A stretch of DNA of 62,284 nucleotides from assembly GCA_902513955.1 (NCBI GenBank), contig CABXOW010000006.1, positions 1 through 62,284 of the forward strand, in the 5' to 3' direction. The notes under the pieces were generated by a model. That model did no database searches, had not been told where the DNA came from, and was given only the letters and a program-made list of their open reading frames with translations. Source of the stretch: an uncultured Pelagibacteraceae bacterium. GTDB taxonomy: Bacteria; Pseudomonadota; Alphaproteobacteria; Pelagibacterales; Pelagibacteraceae. Shown piece by piece: positions 53,090 to 61,312 of this stretch (positions within the stretch are counted from its first letter, which is position 1; every line of letters starts with the position of its first letter). The position numbers and the translations under genes are program-made.

Positions 53090-54138
53090 TTATATTTAAT
53101 TGATGTCAGCTCATGAATTCTGCTTAGTGTTCTTTTGAATACATCTTTTAAGTTTTTTGAAGAAGTAATTAGATCTAATTTAGATTTAGACGATATCAAT
53201 AATGGTATATTTTTTTCATAAAGAATATCAATTAAAGTTACAAATCTTTGTTGTAGATTAGAATTATTATTACTAAAGTTAGGAATATTTTCTATAATTA
53301 TAAAGACACTTGCTTCAGCAATTTTTATATAATCTTCAGCACCAATATTTTTGGCACATAAATCTTTAAAATCAAATCTAGAAATACCATCAAAATAATT
53401 TTTGATAATAAATTTTCTTCCTTTTATAATTAAAATTTTTTCTTTGAGTGTTAAATATTTGGTGATTTTTCTAAAATATTTATTAACTTTAAAATTAGTA
53501 GTTTCATTTAAAGGATAAAAAAATCTTTCGTTTTTTGTATTTTGAGATTTTCTATAATCTTCTTCAATAGTAAGATTTTTTTGATAACATTCATTTTTCA
53601 TTATTTTAATAAAGGGAAGAAACTGATCCCTTTGTAATCCATCTTTATAAAGATCATTAATTTTTATATTAGAAGAAAATAAAACTTTTATGTTTTCATC
53701 AAATATTTTCTTAAAAAGGTTACCTAAAATCATTGCATCAACAATATTTGTAACCTGAAATTCATCAAAATAAATTAATTTGTACTTTTTTTTTAATTTA
53801 TTAACAAATTGATCGATAATATTTTCTTGTTTATCACCTTTGTTTTTAAATACGAAATCATGAAAGCCAATCATAAATTCATTGAAATGGAGTCTTTCCT
53901 TTGAAAACTCAAAATTTTCATAAAAAAAATTCAAGATCATTGTTTTGCCTACACCAACATCACCCTGTAAATAAAATCCAATTTTAGAGTTCTTTTTAGA
54001 AAATATTTTTTTAAAAAAAGATTTATTAAAATTTAAATTATAAAAACTACTAAGCTCTTCTATTAAATCTAATTGGTTAGGGTTAATCTCTAGATTATTT
54101 TTTTTACAATGATTGAGAAATAATTTATTTAAATTCAT
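53080..54138 (-). CDS. zapE: AFG1/ZapE-family ATPase
   Basis: A 352-aa P-loop ATPase of the AFG1/ZapE type. Walker A GDVGVGKTMI (about residues 62-71), the Walker B LIYFDEFQVTN (about 124-134), and the arginine-region FSSNIKINDLYKDGLQRDQF (about 160-179) match. ZapE acts in cell division under stress or respiration-limited growth in E. coli. The gene overlaps the upstream cupin-like gene by 4 bp and shares its 3' end with the unknown 153-aa gene. Confidence 0.85.
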   Translation of the reverse strand: MNLNKLFLNHCKKNNLEINPNQLDLIEELSSFYNLNFNKSFFKKIFSKKNSKIGFYLQGDVGVGKTMILNFFYENFEFSKERLHFNEFMIGFHDFVFKNKGDKQENIIDQFVNKLKKKYKLIYFDEFQVTNIVDAMILGNLFKKIFDENIKVLFSSNIKINDLYKDGLQRDQFLPFIKIMKNECYQKNLTIEEDYRKSQNTKNERFFYPLNETTNFKVNKYFRKITKYLTLKEKILIIKGRKFIIKNYFDGISRFDFKDLCAKNIGAEDYIKIAEASVFIIIENIPNFSNNNSNLQQRFVTLIDILYEKNIPLLISSKSKLDLITSSKNLKDVFKRTLSRIHELTSIKYNYL

Positions 54139-54563
54139 TTTTTAGTCTTAAAATCTATACCATATTCAGATCTAGAACCTCTTCTTAACCCAAAAGGTCC
54201 TGGTATAAAAATTGTCATAGTTTTCGTGCCTTCTTTTAAATCTACTCTATGATGAGCATTTGCTGAACGAAATCCTATGTAACCAGGTTTTCTCCAAAAT
54301 TTACCTTTTTTAGTAGTCTCCCAATACCCTCCTCTTAAAATTATTGTTATATATGGGCATAAATGGTTATGTACACCTTCGCCATGATCATCAGCGAGCA
54401 TTTCATGGATCAAAATATTAAAAGGGAACCATTTAGGTCTATATCTAAACAAAACATAATATCTATTCATCCAAGGTTTAGCTTCATTATATCTTGAGTG
54501 AGAAGGTCCTCTATCTAAAACTACTTTTTTTCTACCAATCTTATCTAAAAATTTTAAGAACAT
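54135..54563 (-). CDS. Cupin-like protein, unknown
   Basis: A 142-aa protein with a cupin-type core: DDHGEGVHNHLCPYITIILRG provides HNH metal ligands with a following RGGYWE, and GFRSANAHHRVD gives the second histidine site. It probably binds a metal ion; substrate unknown. It lies between zapE (4-bp overlap) and the end of the bamB region; its ATG is two bases after the TAA at 54566 that ends the out-of-frame BamB tail. Confidence 0.65.
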   Translation of the reverse strand: MFLKFLDKIGRKKVVLDRGPSHSRYNEAKPWMNRYYVLFRYRPKWFPFNILIHEMLADDHGEGVHNHLCPYITIILRGGYWETTKKGKFWRKPGYIGFRSANAHHRVDLKEGTKTMTIFIPGPFGLRRGSRSEYGIDFKTKK

Positions 54564-54565
54564 TC

Positions 54566-54754
54566 TTAGTTATATTGAATGATAGATCCATTTCTAATTA
54601 TAAATAAACTTTTATTAAAAATAAAAGGTTCAGACATAAAATTATTTGAGACTTTAATAGTATTAATTGTTTTTCCAGTTATTAAATCTGCTATTATCAT
54701 TTTTCCATCATCATTTGTTAAATATAAAGATTTGTTATTCTTATTATATTTCCA
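54566..54754 (-). pseudogene. Out-of-frame C-terminal tail of BamB
   Basis: Beyond the A10 tract the bamB frame stops at 54718, yet another frame stays open for 62 codons to TAA at 54566-54568. Its translation (SLYLTNDDGKMIIADLITGK, then KVSNNFMSEPFIFNKSLF) is a normal last blade of a BamB beta-propeller. The stop is two bases before the start of the next gene, as expected for a genuine gene end. One extra A in the tract would join the two parts into about 406 aa, near the usual BamB length. Confidence 0.7.
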
Positions 54755-55794
54755 TTTTTTTTTTCTAATACATACAAATAACCTTCATTAGATACAGTAA
54801 AAATCAAATTTCCGGTAACAGAAGGTGTGATATTGGAATTAATTTCGTTAATCCAATTTGTAACTCCTGTTTTAACATCAATAGAATAAAATTCACCTTT
54901 ATTATTTGAAAAAAAAATTGACCGTCCGTCAGAAACTAATTTTGAAGTTTTTAAATTATAAGATTCATTAATTATATTGCTACTTTGAGTTGGAAGTTGC
55001 CAGGTTATTAAACCAGTTTTTTTATCAACTGCAGTAATATCTCCAATTGAATTATTAAAAATGACCAAATTATCAACAATAATAATAGAGTTTTTAGTGT
55101 CTGACATTACAAAAGAGTCCTCTGATTGGAAGTTCCATAATTCAGTCCCATCATTTAAACTAAAAGATCTTAGGGTATTTTTATAATCAATAACAAAAAA
55201 TTTATTTCCATCTTTCTTTACTTCTGAATTGAAAGAATAATTACCATTATTTGACCAGTTTAATTCACCAGATTTAATGTTAATAGAATAATATTTTGCA
55301 ATACTATCTGCTATTAATAAATCTTGCTCGTGTTGTAAAAAATATAATTTAGGTCTTAATTTTTTTTCAGATTTTTTATAATGGTTTTTTTTCCAAATAA
55401 TCTTACTATTTTTATCATACTTAGTAATAGCTCCTTTTCTATCAAAAAATATAATTCCATCATTTAAAAAAATTGGTTTATAGTTTAATTGATTTGTGTC
55501 TTCTATTTTAGAAAATTTATAAGTACCATTTTTTTTGTTTAAACCATTATAATTTTGTGCTCCTAAATTATTTTGATTATTTATAATACTCTCATTAATT
55601 TTGATTTTTGACAAATCTAACTTTAATTTGGGATTTAATTCTTTAATTATTTTTTTTTTTTCGGTAAATAACTTTTTTATATTTTTTTGGTTCTCTATTT
55701 TTTTCTCTTTGTCATTCCAAATACGAGAGGTCTCGCTAATAGAACAATTGGATAAAAAAAATAATGTAAAAATTAATAAAATTAATCTAATCAC
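54718..55794 (-). CDS. bamB: BamB-like outer-membrane assembly lipoprotein, frameshifted near its 3' end
   Basis: 358 aa in the uninterrupted frame. A GTG start overlaps the YfgM-like gene, and the signal sequence ends in a lipobox FLSNC with Cys17. From about residue 90 the protein consists of PQQ-like beta-propeller blades (for example IFFDRKGAITKYD, GELNWSNNG, GTELWNFQSED, GLITWQLPTQSS, GVTNWINEINS). BamB helps the BAM complex insert barrels. The frame ends early at ITNLYI; the rest continues in another frame (54566-54754), so either an assembly error, a true frameshift mutation, or slippage at the A10 tract is involved. Confidence 0.8.
   Translation of the reverse strand: MIRLILLIFTLFFLSNCSISETSRIWNDKEKKIENQKNIKKLFTEKKKIIKELNPKLKLDLSKIKINESIINNQNNLGAQNYNGLNKKNGTYKFSKIEDTNQLNYKPIFLNDGIIFFDRKGAITKYDKNSKIIWKKNHYKKSEKKLRPKLYFLQHEQDLLIADSIAKYYSINIKSGELNWSNNGNYSFNSEVKKDGNKFFVIDYKNTLRSFSLNDGTELWNFQSEDSFVMSDTKNSIIIVDNLVIFNNSIGDITAVDKKTGLITWQLPTQSSNIINESYNLKTSKLVSDGRSIFFSNNKGEFYSIDVKTGVTNWINEINSNITPSVTGNLIFTVSNEGYLYVLEKKNGNIIRITNLYI
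54755..54764. repeat. T10 homopolymer at the bamB frame break
   Basis: Ten T on the plus strand (A10 in the coding sense, codons GAA AAA AAA AAT). It lies 46 bp upstream of the premature bamB stop. Changing it to eleven would restore the frame through to the natural stop at 54566. Confidence 0.8.
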
Positions 55795-56431
55795 TAAAAT
55801 CTCTATTCAATCTTTTTTGCACCTGAAGCTTTATTTCAGAGTTAGCATCTTCTAATTTGACAATTTGATTGAAAAATTCTTTTGATTTTTGTTTTTGATC
55901 TTTGGAATAGAAATATTCAGCCATTAAATATAAAGCATGCGATTTCCATACACTTTCAGAATTGATTAATGGATTTAAAATATTTAGTAAATCGCTTTCT
56001 TGAGCTTGGTCAGCGTTAAATAATGCTTTTTTATATATTACTAAGTTCTTTATTTCTTTATCTAAAGACGTTTTTTCAATCAAAATATCGAAGTAATTAT
56101 TAATCTTGCTCTGATTTGTAATCAATTTATTGTCAATGATAAAATACAAAGATAAAGTTGAATACGTTGGGTCTTGCTCATTAATAATTTTAATTAAATT
56201 TTGAACTGTTTTTTCTTTCGTTTTTTTTGAATGACTTAAAGTAATTGAATTAAATTTATTAGAGATTTCTTTTTTCTTATTAGTTTTATATTTATCAAAA
56301 CTGTAAGCTCCTACTAGGATAATAATCAAAAATACTATTGTTGAGATAATCTTATTTTTATTATTAACAAAAAAGTTTCTTACTTTTTCATTTCTTGTAT
56401 TATTATTTATGATTGAAATATCTTCGTCCAT
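55787..56431 (-). CDS. YfgM-like TPR-fold membrane protein
   Basis: A 214-aa protein with one transmembrane helix near residues 30-47 (IISTIVFLIIILVGAYSF) and a periplasmic helical domain of TPR type (SLYFIIDNKLI, LVIYKKALFN, HALYLMAEYFYSKDQKQKSKEFFNQI). The order yfgM-bamB is common in proteobacteria, and YfgM works as a periplasmic chaperone associated with SecYEG. It overlaps the start of bamB by 8 bp. Confidence 0.75.
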   Translation of the reverse strand: MDEDISIINNNTRNEKVRNFFVNNKNKIISTIVFLIIILVGAYSFDKYKTNKKKEISNKFNSITLSHSKKTKEKTVQNLIKIINEQDPTYSTLSLYFIIDNKLITNQSKINNYFDILIEKTSLDKEIKNLVIYKKALFNADQAQESDLLNILNPLINSESVWKSHALYLMAEYFYSKDQKQKSKEFFNQIVKLEDANSEIKLQVQKRLNRDFSD

Positions 56432-56433
56432 AA

Positions 56434-59103
56434 CTAAATCATATTCCTTAAAACGTATTGGAGTATGCCTCCATTCTTATAGTATTCTAATTCATTTTTA
56501 GTATCAATTCTGCATAAAGTTTTAACTTTTTTAATATCACCTGAGGCATATTTTATCTCTAAAATTACTTCTTCTGATGGATTAATGCCTTTTTCAACAT
56601 CAAGAACACTGATCAATTCTGAGCCGATTAAATTTAGGTTTTTTCTATTTACATCATTTGTAAATTGTAAAGGTAGAATTCCCATTCCTATTAAATTTGA
56701 CCGATGAATTCGCTCAAAGCTTTCAGCGATAACTGCTTTAACACCTAATAATTTTGTTCCCTTAGCCGCCCAATCTCTTGAAGAGCCAGTGCCATATTCT
56801 TTACCTCCTATAACAACTAAATCAGTTCCTCTTTTTTTATATTCCACAACGGCATCATAAACTGGCAATACTTTCTCTTCAGGGTATATCTTGGTAAACC
56901 CACCTTCTGTTCCTGGTGCCATCTCATTTCTAATTCTGATATTTGCAAAAGTTCCTCTCATCATTACTTCGTGATTTCCTCTTCTTGACCCGTAAGAATT
57001 ATAATCTTTTGGAAGTATTTGATGTTTCATAAAATATTCTCCAGTTGGACTTTCTTTTTGGATGTTTCCTGCTGGTGAAATGTGATCTGTAGTAACCATA
57101 TCACCTAAAATTAATAATGGTCTTGCGTCTTTAATTTCTTTAAATCCTTCTGGTTCATCCGATAAATCATCAAAGAAAGGAGGTTTTTTTACATATGTTG
57201 ATCCTTCATCCCAACTGTAAATACTACTTTCCTCTGTTTTAATTTTTTGCCATTGGCTAGGTCCTTCTGAAACATTTGAGTATCTCTCAATAAACATTTC
57301 AGCATTTAAAGATTGTTTTAAAGTGTCTTCGATTTCTTTATTTGTAGGCCAGATATCTTTTAAGAAAATATCATTACCATCTTTGTCTTTGCCAAGTGCA
57401 TCTTTATACAAATCAACTTCCATATGACCAGCTAAAGCATAAGCAACAACTAGTGGAGGCGAAGCCAAATAATTCGCTTTAATATGTGGAGATATTCTTC
57501 CTTCAAAATTTCTATTGCCAGATAAAACGGATACTGCATAAATATTTTTTTTTTGAATTGCATCTACAATACTTTCAGGCAATGGACCTGAATTACCAAT
57601 ACATGTTGTGCAACCATAGCCTACAAGATTAAAACCAAGTTTATCAAGATAAGTATTTAATCCTGCTTTTTCCAAGTAATCAGTTACTACCTGAGAGCCT
57701 GGTGCTAAAGATGTCTTTATCCAAGGTTTTACTTCTAATCCTAACTCAACTGCTTTTTTGGCAAGTAGTCCAGCTCCAATTAAAACATTTGGATTTGAAG
57801 TATTAGTACAAGAGGTTATTGCTGCAATTAAAATTGAACCATCTCTGATTTCATAATCGGTATTTAAAACTTTTGAAACAGAGTGATCTTTTTTATTTGT
57901 TGCTTGCTCTAAAACTTTTTTAAATGAAGTTGGAGCATCTGTTAATAAAACTTTATCCTGTGGTCTTTTCGGTCCAGAGATGGTTGGAACTACTGTAGAC
58001 ATATCTAAAGATATAGTATCTGTAAATTCTATACTATCACTTGCCCATAAACCTTGTTCTTTAGCATAATGTTCAACAACATCAACTGTATGTTGATCTC
58101 TTCCAGAAAATTTTAAATATTTTAATGTTTCGTCATCAATCGGAAAAAAACCACATGTTGCGCCATACTCTGGGGCCATGTTTGCTATTGTTGCTCTATC
58201 AGCAAGAGTTAAGTTTTTTAAACCTTCTCCATAAAATTCAACAAACTTTCCAACAACACCTTTATCTCTTAACATTTTTACTACTGTTAAAACTAAATCA
58301 GTTGCCGTTGTCCCCTCTGGCATTTTATTTTTAACTTCAAAACCTATAACTTCAGGGATTAACATTGAAATTGGTTGACCCAACATACCTGCTTCAGCTT
58401 CTATTCCGCCAACACCCCAACCTAATACAGACAATCCATTAACCATTGTAGTATGACTATCAGTGCCCACTAAAGTATCTGGAAACAAATATTCATCTCC
58501 CTGAAAATCTTCTGACCAAACTACTTTTGATAGATACTCTAAGTTTACTTGATGACAAATTCCAGTTCCAGGAGGAACTATTCTAAAATTATTAAATGCT
58601 TGTTGTCCCCATTTTAAAAAAGAATACCTTTCTCCATTTCTTTCAAATTCTATATCAACATTATTTTCAAATGAATCTGATTTTGCAGATTGATCAACTT
58701 GAACAGAGTGATCGATTACAAGATCAACAGTTGATAATGGGTTAATAGTATTTGGATCTTTATTTTTATCTTTTACAGCCTCTCTCATTGCAGCTAAGTC
58801 AGCAACTGCAGGTATGCCTGTATAATCTTGAAGCAGAACTCTTGCTGGTCGATATGCTATTTCGGTATTTGATTTTTTTGATTTTAACCACTCTTTAATT
58901 GAGTCAATTTGATTTTTATTTACTGACAGATCATCTTCGTATCTTAATAAATTCTCAAGAAGAACTTTTAAAGATTTTGGTAATTTAGAAATATTTTCAA
59001 GACCATTTTCTTCAGCTTTCTTAAGTGAATAATATTTATAATTTTTACCTCTAATAGATATATCTGATAAAGATTTATAAGAATTTTTTGTTCCTGGTTT
59101 CAT
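56434..59103 (-). CDS. acnA: Aconitate hydratase A
   Basis: An 889-aa AcnA. Cys ligands of the [4Fe-4S] cluster are seen in AITSCTNTSNPNVLIGAG and GYGCTTCIGNSG; the active-site arginine region GSRRGNHEVMMRGTFANIRI and GKEYGTGSSRDWAAKGTKLLG follow. It isomerises citrate to isocitrate in the TCA cycle. It lies 2 bp upstream of the YfgM-like gene and 7 bp downstream of the LysE gene, an unusual operon neighbour set. Confidence 0.96.
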   Translation of the reverse strand: MKPGTKNSYKSLSDISIRGKNYKYYSLKKAEENGLENISKLPKSLKVLLENLLRYEDDLSVNKNQIDSIKEWLKSKKSNTEIAYRPARVLLQDYTGIPAVADLAAMREAVKDKNKDPNTINPLSTVDLVIDHSVQVDQSAKSDSFENNVDIEFERNGERYSFLKWGQQAFNNFRIVPPGTGICHQVNLEYLSKVVWSEDFQGDEYLFPDTLVGTDSHTTMVNGLSVLGWGVGGIEAEAGMLGQPISMLIPEVIGFEVKNKMPEGTTATDLVLTVVKMLRDKGVVGKFVEFYGEGLKNLTLADRATIANMAPEYGATCGFFPIDDETLKYLKFSGRDQHTVDVVEHYAKEQGLWASDSIEFTDTISLDMSTVVPTISGPKRPQDKVLLTDAPTSFKKVLEQATNKKDHSVSKVLNTDYEIRDGSILIAAITSCTNTSNPNVLIGAGLLAKKAVELGLEVKPWIKTSLAPGSQVVTDYLEKAGLNTYLDKLGFNLVGYGCTTCIGNSGPLPESIVDAIQKKNIYAVSVLSGNRNFEGRISPHIKANYLASPPLVVAYALAGHMEVDLYKDALGKDKDGNDIFLKDIWPTNKEIEDTLKQSLNAEMFIERYSNVSEGPSQWQKIKTEESSIYSWDEGSTYVKKPPFFDDLSDEPEGFKEIKDARPLLILGDMVTTDHISPAGNIQKESPTGEYFMKHQILPKDYNSYGSRRGNHEVMMRGTFANIRIRNEMAPGTEGGFTKIYPEEKVLPVYDAVVEYKKRGTDLVVIGGKEYGTGSSRDWAAKGTKLLGVKAVIAESFERIHRSNLIGMGILPLQFTNDVNRKNLNLIGSELISVLDVEKGINPSEEVILEIKYASGDIKKVKTLCRIDTKNELEYYKNGGILQYVLRNMI

Positions 59104-59110
59104 ATTTTTA

Positions 59111-59701
59111 TTAGTAATAAAAGGTTGCTATACAACTTATTAGAAGCGTTGACATAACATAATTAAACCATTTAATAAATTTCTCATTTGTCGCGAATTT
59201 CCTCATAAATTTACCTAAAAAAGTCCAAAATATAATACTTATGATTGCGAATAAAAAAGCAATTCCCAACATCCATAAAGAATAATTTAAAAAATTTATT
59301 CCAGATTCTGTATAGGTCGAGACAGCTATAACGGCTACAATAACACCTTTTGGGTTTAAAAACTGATAAAGAAATGTTTCTATAAAATTAACTGGTTTTA
59401 AATTTTCATTTTTATTTGAAGATTTAGAAAATGAGATTTTATAAGATAAATAAATTAAAAATATAGTTCCAGTTCCTATTAAAATCTTTTGAATTATTGG
59501 ATAAAGATTAAAAATATTTATTAATCCAAAATTAACTATAGCTAACATGGTTGTAAAACCAAAAATGACACCCATCATCAATGGGATTGATTTTTTTATT
59601 CCATGATTAAAGCCTGAGTGAGAAGCAACAACATTGTTTGGTCCTGGTGAACAACTAGTTACAAACATAAATAAAGAAAGCGATAAAATTTCAGGGTGCA
59701 T
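59111..59701 (-). CDS. LysE-family exporter
   Basis: A 196-aa membrane protein with about six hydrophobic helices. The start LFMFVTSCSPGPNNVVASHSG, with SPGPN after the first helix, is the LysE/RhtB family mark. It likely exports an amino acid or related compound. The gene ends 7 bp before acnA and starts 2 bp from the csaA stop. Confidence 0.88.
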   Translation of the reverse strand: MHPEILSLSLFMFVTSCSPGPNNVVASHSGFNHGIKKSIPLMMGVIFGFTTMLAIVNFGLINIFNLYPIIQKILIGTGTIFLIYLSYKISFSKSSNKNENLKPVNFIETFLYQFLNPKGVIVAVIAVSTYTESGINFLNYSLWMLGIAFLFAIISIIFWTFLGKFMRKFATNEKFIKWFNYVMSTLLISCIATFYY

Positions 59702-59703
59702 TA

Positions 59704-60045
59704 TTATGCTATTGGCAAACCATTCTTAGATTCATGAGAAGGATGAACTAAAATTACTTTACCCTCTTTATCAATTGATCCTAAAATAAGGGCTTGTGAA
59801 ATTACTCCAGCTATGTTTTTTTCAGCAAAGTTACATACTCCTATTACTTGCTTTCCTTTTAAATTCTCTTCGTTATAGTAATGAGTAATTTGAGCTGAAG
59901 ATTGTTTTATTCCTATTTCCTCTCCAAAATCAACCTCAACGACCAATGATGGTTTTCTGGCTTTTTCATTTTTTTTAACAGAAATTACTGTGCCAACACG
60001 AATATCAACTTTGTCAAAAATATCATAGGTAATTTGTTCTTTCAT
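59704..60045 (-). CDS. csaA: tRNA-binding domain protein CsaA
   Basis: A 113-aa OB-fold protein of the EMAP/CsaA tRNA-binding family. FDKVDIRVGTVISVKKNEKARKPS opens the domain and VIGVCNFAEKNIAGVISQALILG is its typical centre. CsaA is a tRNA-binding, possibly chaperone-like protein. Divergent from argE with only 27 bp in between. Confidence 0.9.
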   Translation of the reverse strand: MKEQITYDIFDKVDIRVGTVISVKKNEKARKPSLVVEVDFGEEIGIKQSSAQITHYYNEENLKGKQVIGVCNFAEKNIAGVISQALILGSIDKEGKVILVHPSHESKNGLPIA

Positions 60046-60072
60046 ATATTTAATATATAATAAAAAATAAAT

Positions 60073-61263
60073 ATGAGTACAGAAAATAATTCAGAACTTT
60101 TATTCAACAACTCTGTTAAAATTCTAACAGACTTAATAGGTTTTAAAACTATTTCAGGAGAAGACAATAGTACATTGATTAATTACTGTGATGAAATTTT
60201 AAAAAAACTTGGCGCTACCTCTTTTAGAACATTTGATGACGCTAAAAAAAGAGTAAATCTATTTGCAACTCTCAAAGCTAAAAATTCAAATAATAAAAAA
60301 CCTATCATACTTTCTGGGCATACTGATGTGGTTCCAGTTTCAAAAGGTTGGAGCTCAGATCCTTTTACCGCAACAGTTAAAGGGGATAAATTATATGGAA
60401 GAGGTTCATGTGACATGAAAGGATTTATTGCATGCGCTTTAGCTTATGCTCCTATTTATTCTAAATCAAATTTAGATAGAGATATTCATTTTTCTTTTAC
60501 ATTTGATGAAGAAACTGCGTGTCAAGGAGCTCCTATATTAATAGAAGAATTAAAAAAAAGAGATATTAAAGATGGTATTTGTATTATTGGTGAGCCAACT
60601 AATATGAAAATTATTGATGCTCATAAAGGTTGTTATGAGTATACAACTTATTTTAAAGGCTTAGCGGGACATAGCTCAGCACCTCATAAAGGTGTAAGTG
60701 CTGTTGAATATGCATCTAAATATGTAAACAAGTTAATTGAATTAAGAGAAAAACTTAAAGAAAGGGCGCCAAAAGACTCCATTTTTGATCCACCACATTC
60801 AACACTATCAATAGGAGGAATATTTGGAGGCATAGCACATAATGTTATAGCTGATAAATGCCATGTTGATTGGGAAACGAGACCAGTAGTAAAAGAAGAT
60901 GCTGTATTTTTAAATCAAGAATTAGATAAATTTACAAATGAAGTATTATTAACTGAAATGAAAAAAGTTTTTCCAAACTCTTCAATTGAAAAAAATGTTA
61001 TTGGAGAGATAGTTGGTTTTGATAGAGAAGAAAAATCAGAAGCTTGTGAATTAATTTCAAGTTTAACTGGAGATAATTCAAGACAAGTTGTTTCTTTTGG
61101 AACTGAAGCAGGTTTGTTTCAAGAGATTGGTATTAGCACTGTTGTATGTGGACCTGGTTCAATTGAACAAGCTCATAAAATTGACGAGTTTATTATTTTA
61201 GAAGAACTAAAAAAATGCTTAAAACTACTTGAGGGAATAAAAACAAATTCTATTTCAAAATAA
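60073..61263 (+). CDS. argE: Acetylornithine deacetylase (M20)
   Basis: A 396-aa M20 metallopeptidase. The zinc ligands are His83/Asp85 in GHTDVVPV, the bridging Asp114 in GRGSCDMKG and catalytic Glu in FDEETACQGA (about residues 144-153). It removes acetate from N-acetylornithine in arginine synthesis, although a closely related deacylase cannot be excluded. It ends two bases before the palindromic terminator. Confidence 0.85.
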   Translation: MSTENNSELLFNNSVKILTDLIGFKTISGEDNSTLINYCDEILKKLGATSFRTFDDAKKRVNLFATLKAKNSNNKKPIILSGHTDVVPVSKGWSSDPFTATVKGDKLYGRGSCDMKGFIACALAYAPIYSKSNLDRDIHFSFTFDEETACQGAPILIEELKKRDIKDGICIIGEPTNMKIIDAHKGCYEYTTYFKGLAGHSSAPHKGVSAVEYASKYVNKLIELREKLKERAPKDSIFDPPHSTLSIGGIFGGIAHNVIADKCHVDWETRPVVKEDAVFLNQELDKFTNEVLLTEMKKVFPNSSIEKNVIGEIVGFDREEKSEACELISSLTGDNSRQVVSFGTEAGLFQEIGISTVVCGPGSIEQAHKIDEFIILEELKKCLKLLEGIKTNSISK

Positions 61264-61264
61264 T

Positions 61265-61294
61265 AAAGCCCGCTACATTAATGTAGCGGGCTTT
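61265..61294. terminator. Bidirectional palindromic terminator
   Basis: A perfect 30-bp inverted repeat: a 14-bp stem AAAGCCCGCTACAT with its complement, centred on TA. It separates convergent argE and the NCS1 permease gene. Both sides have short T or A runs, so it can terminate transcription from either direction. Confidence 0.9.
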
Positions 61295-61312
61295 GTTATA
61301 TAACTAAAAAAT

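Noticed and set aside
54579-54791. Plus-strand open frame of 70 aa
   Set aside because: It lies antisense to the out-of-frame bamB tail, which gives a better explanation for this stretch.
61265-61294. Palindrome considered as a mobile-element end or a binding site
   Set aside because: Its location between two convergent stop codons and its GC-rich stem fit a bidirectional terminator, and no second copy was noticed in the window.
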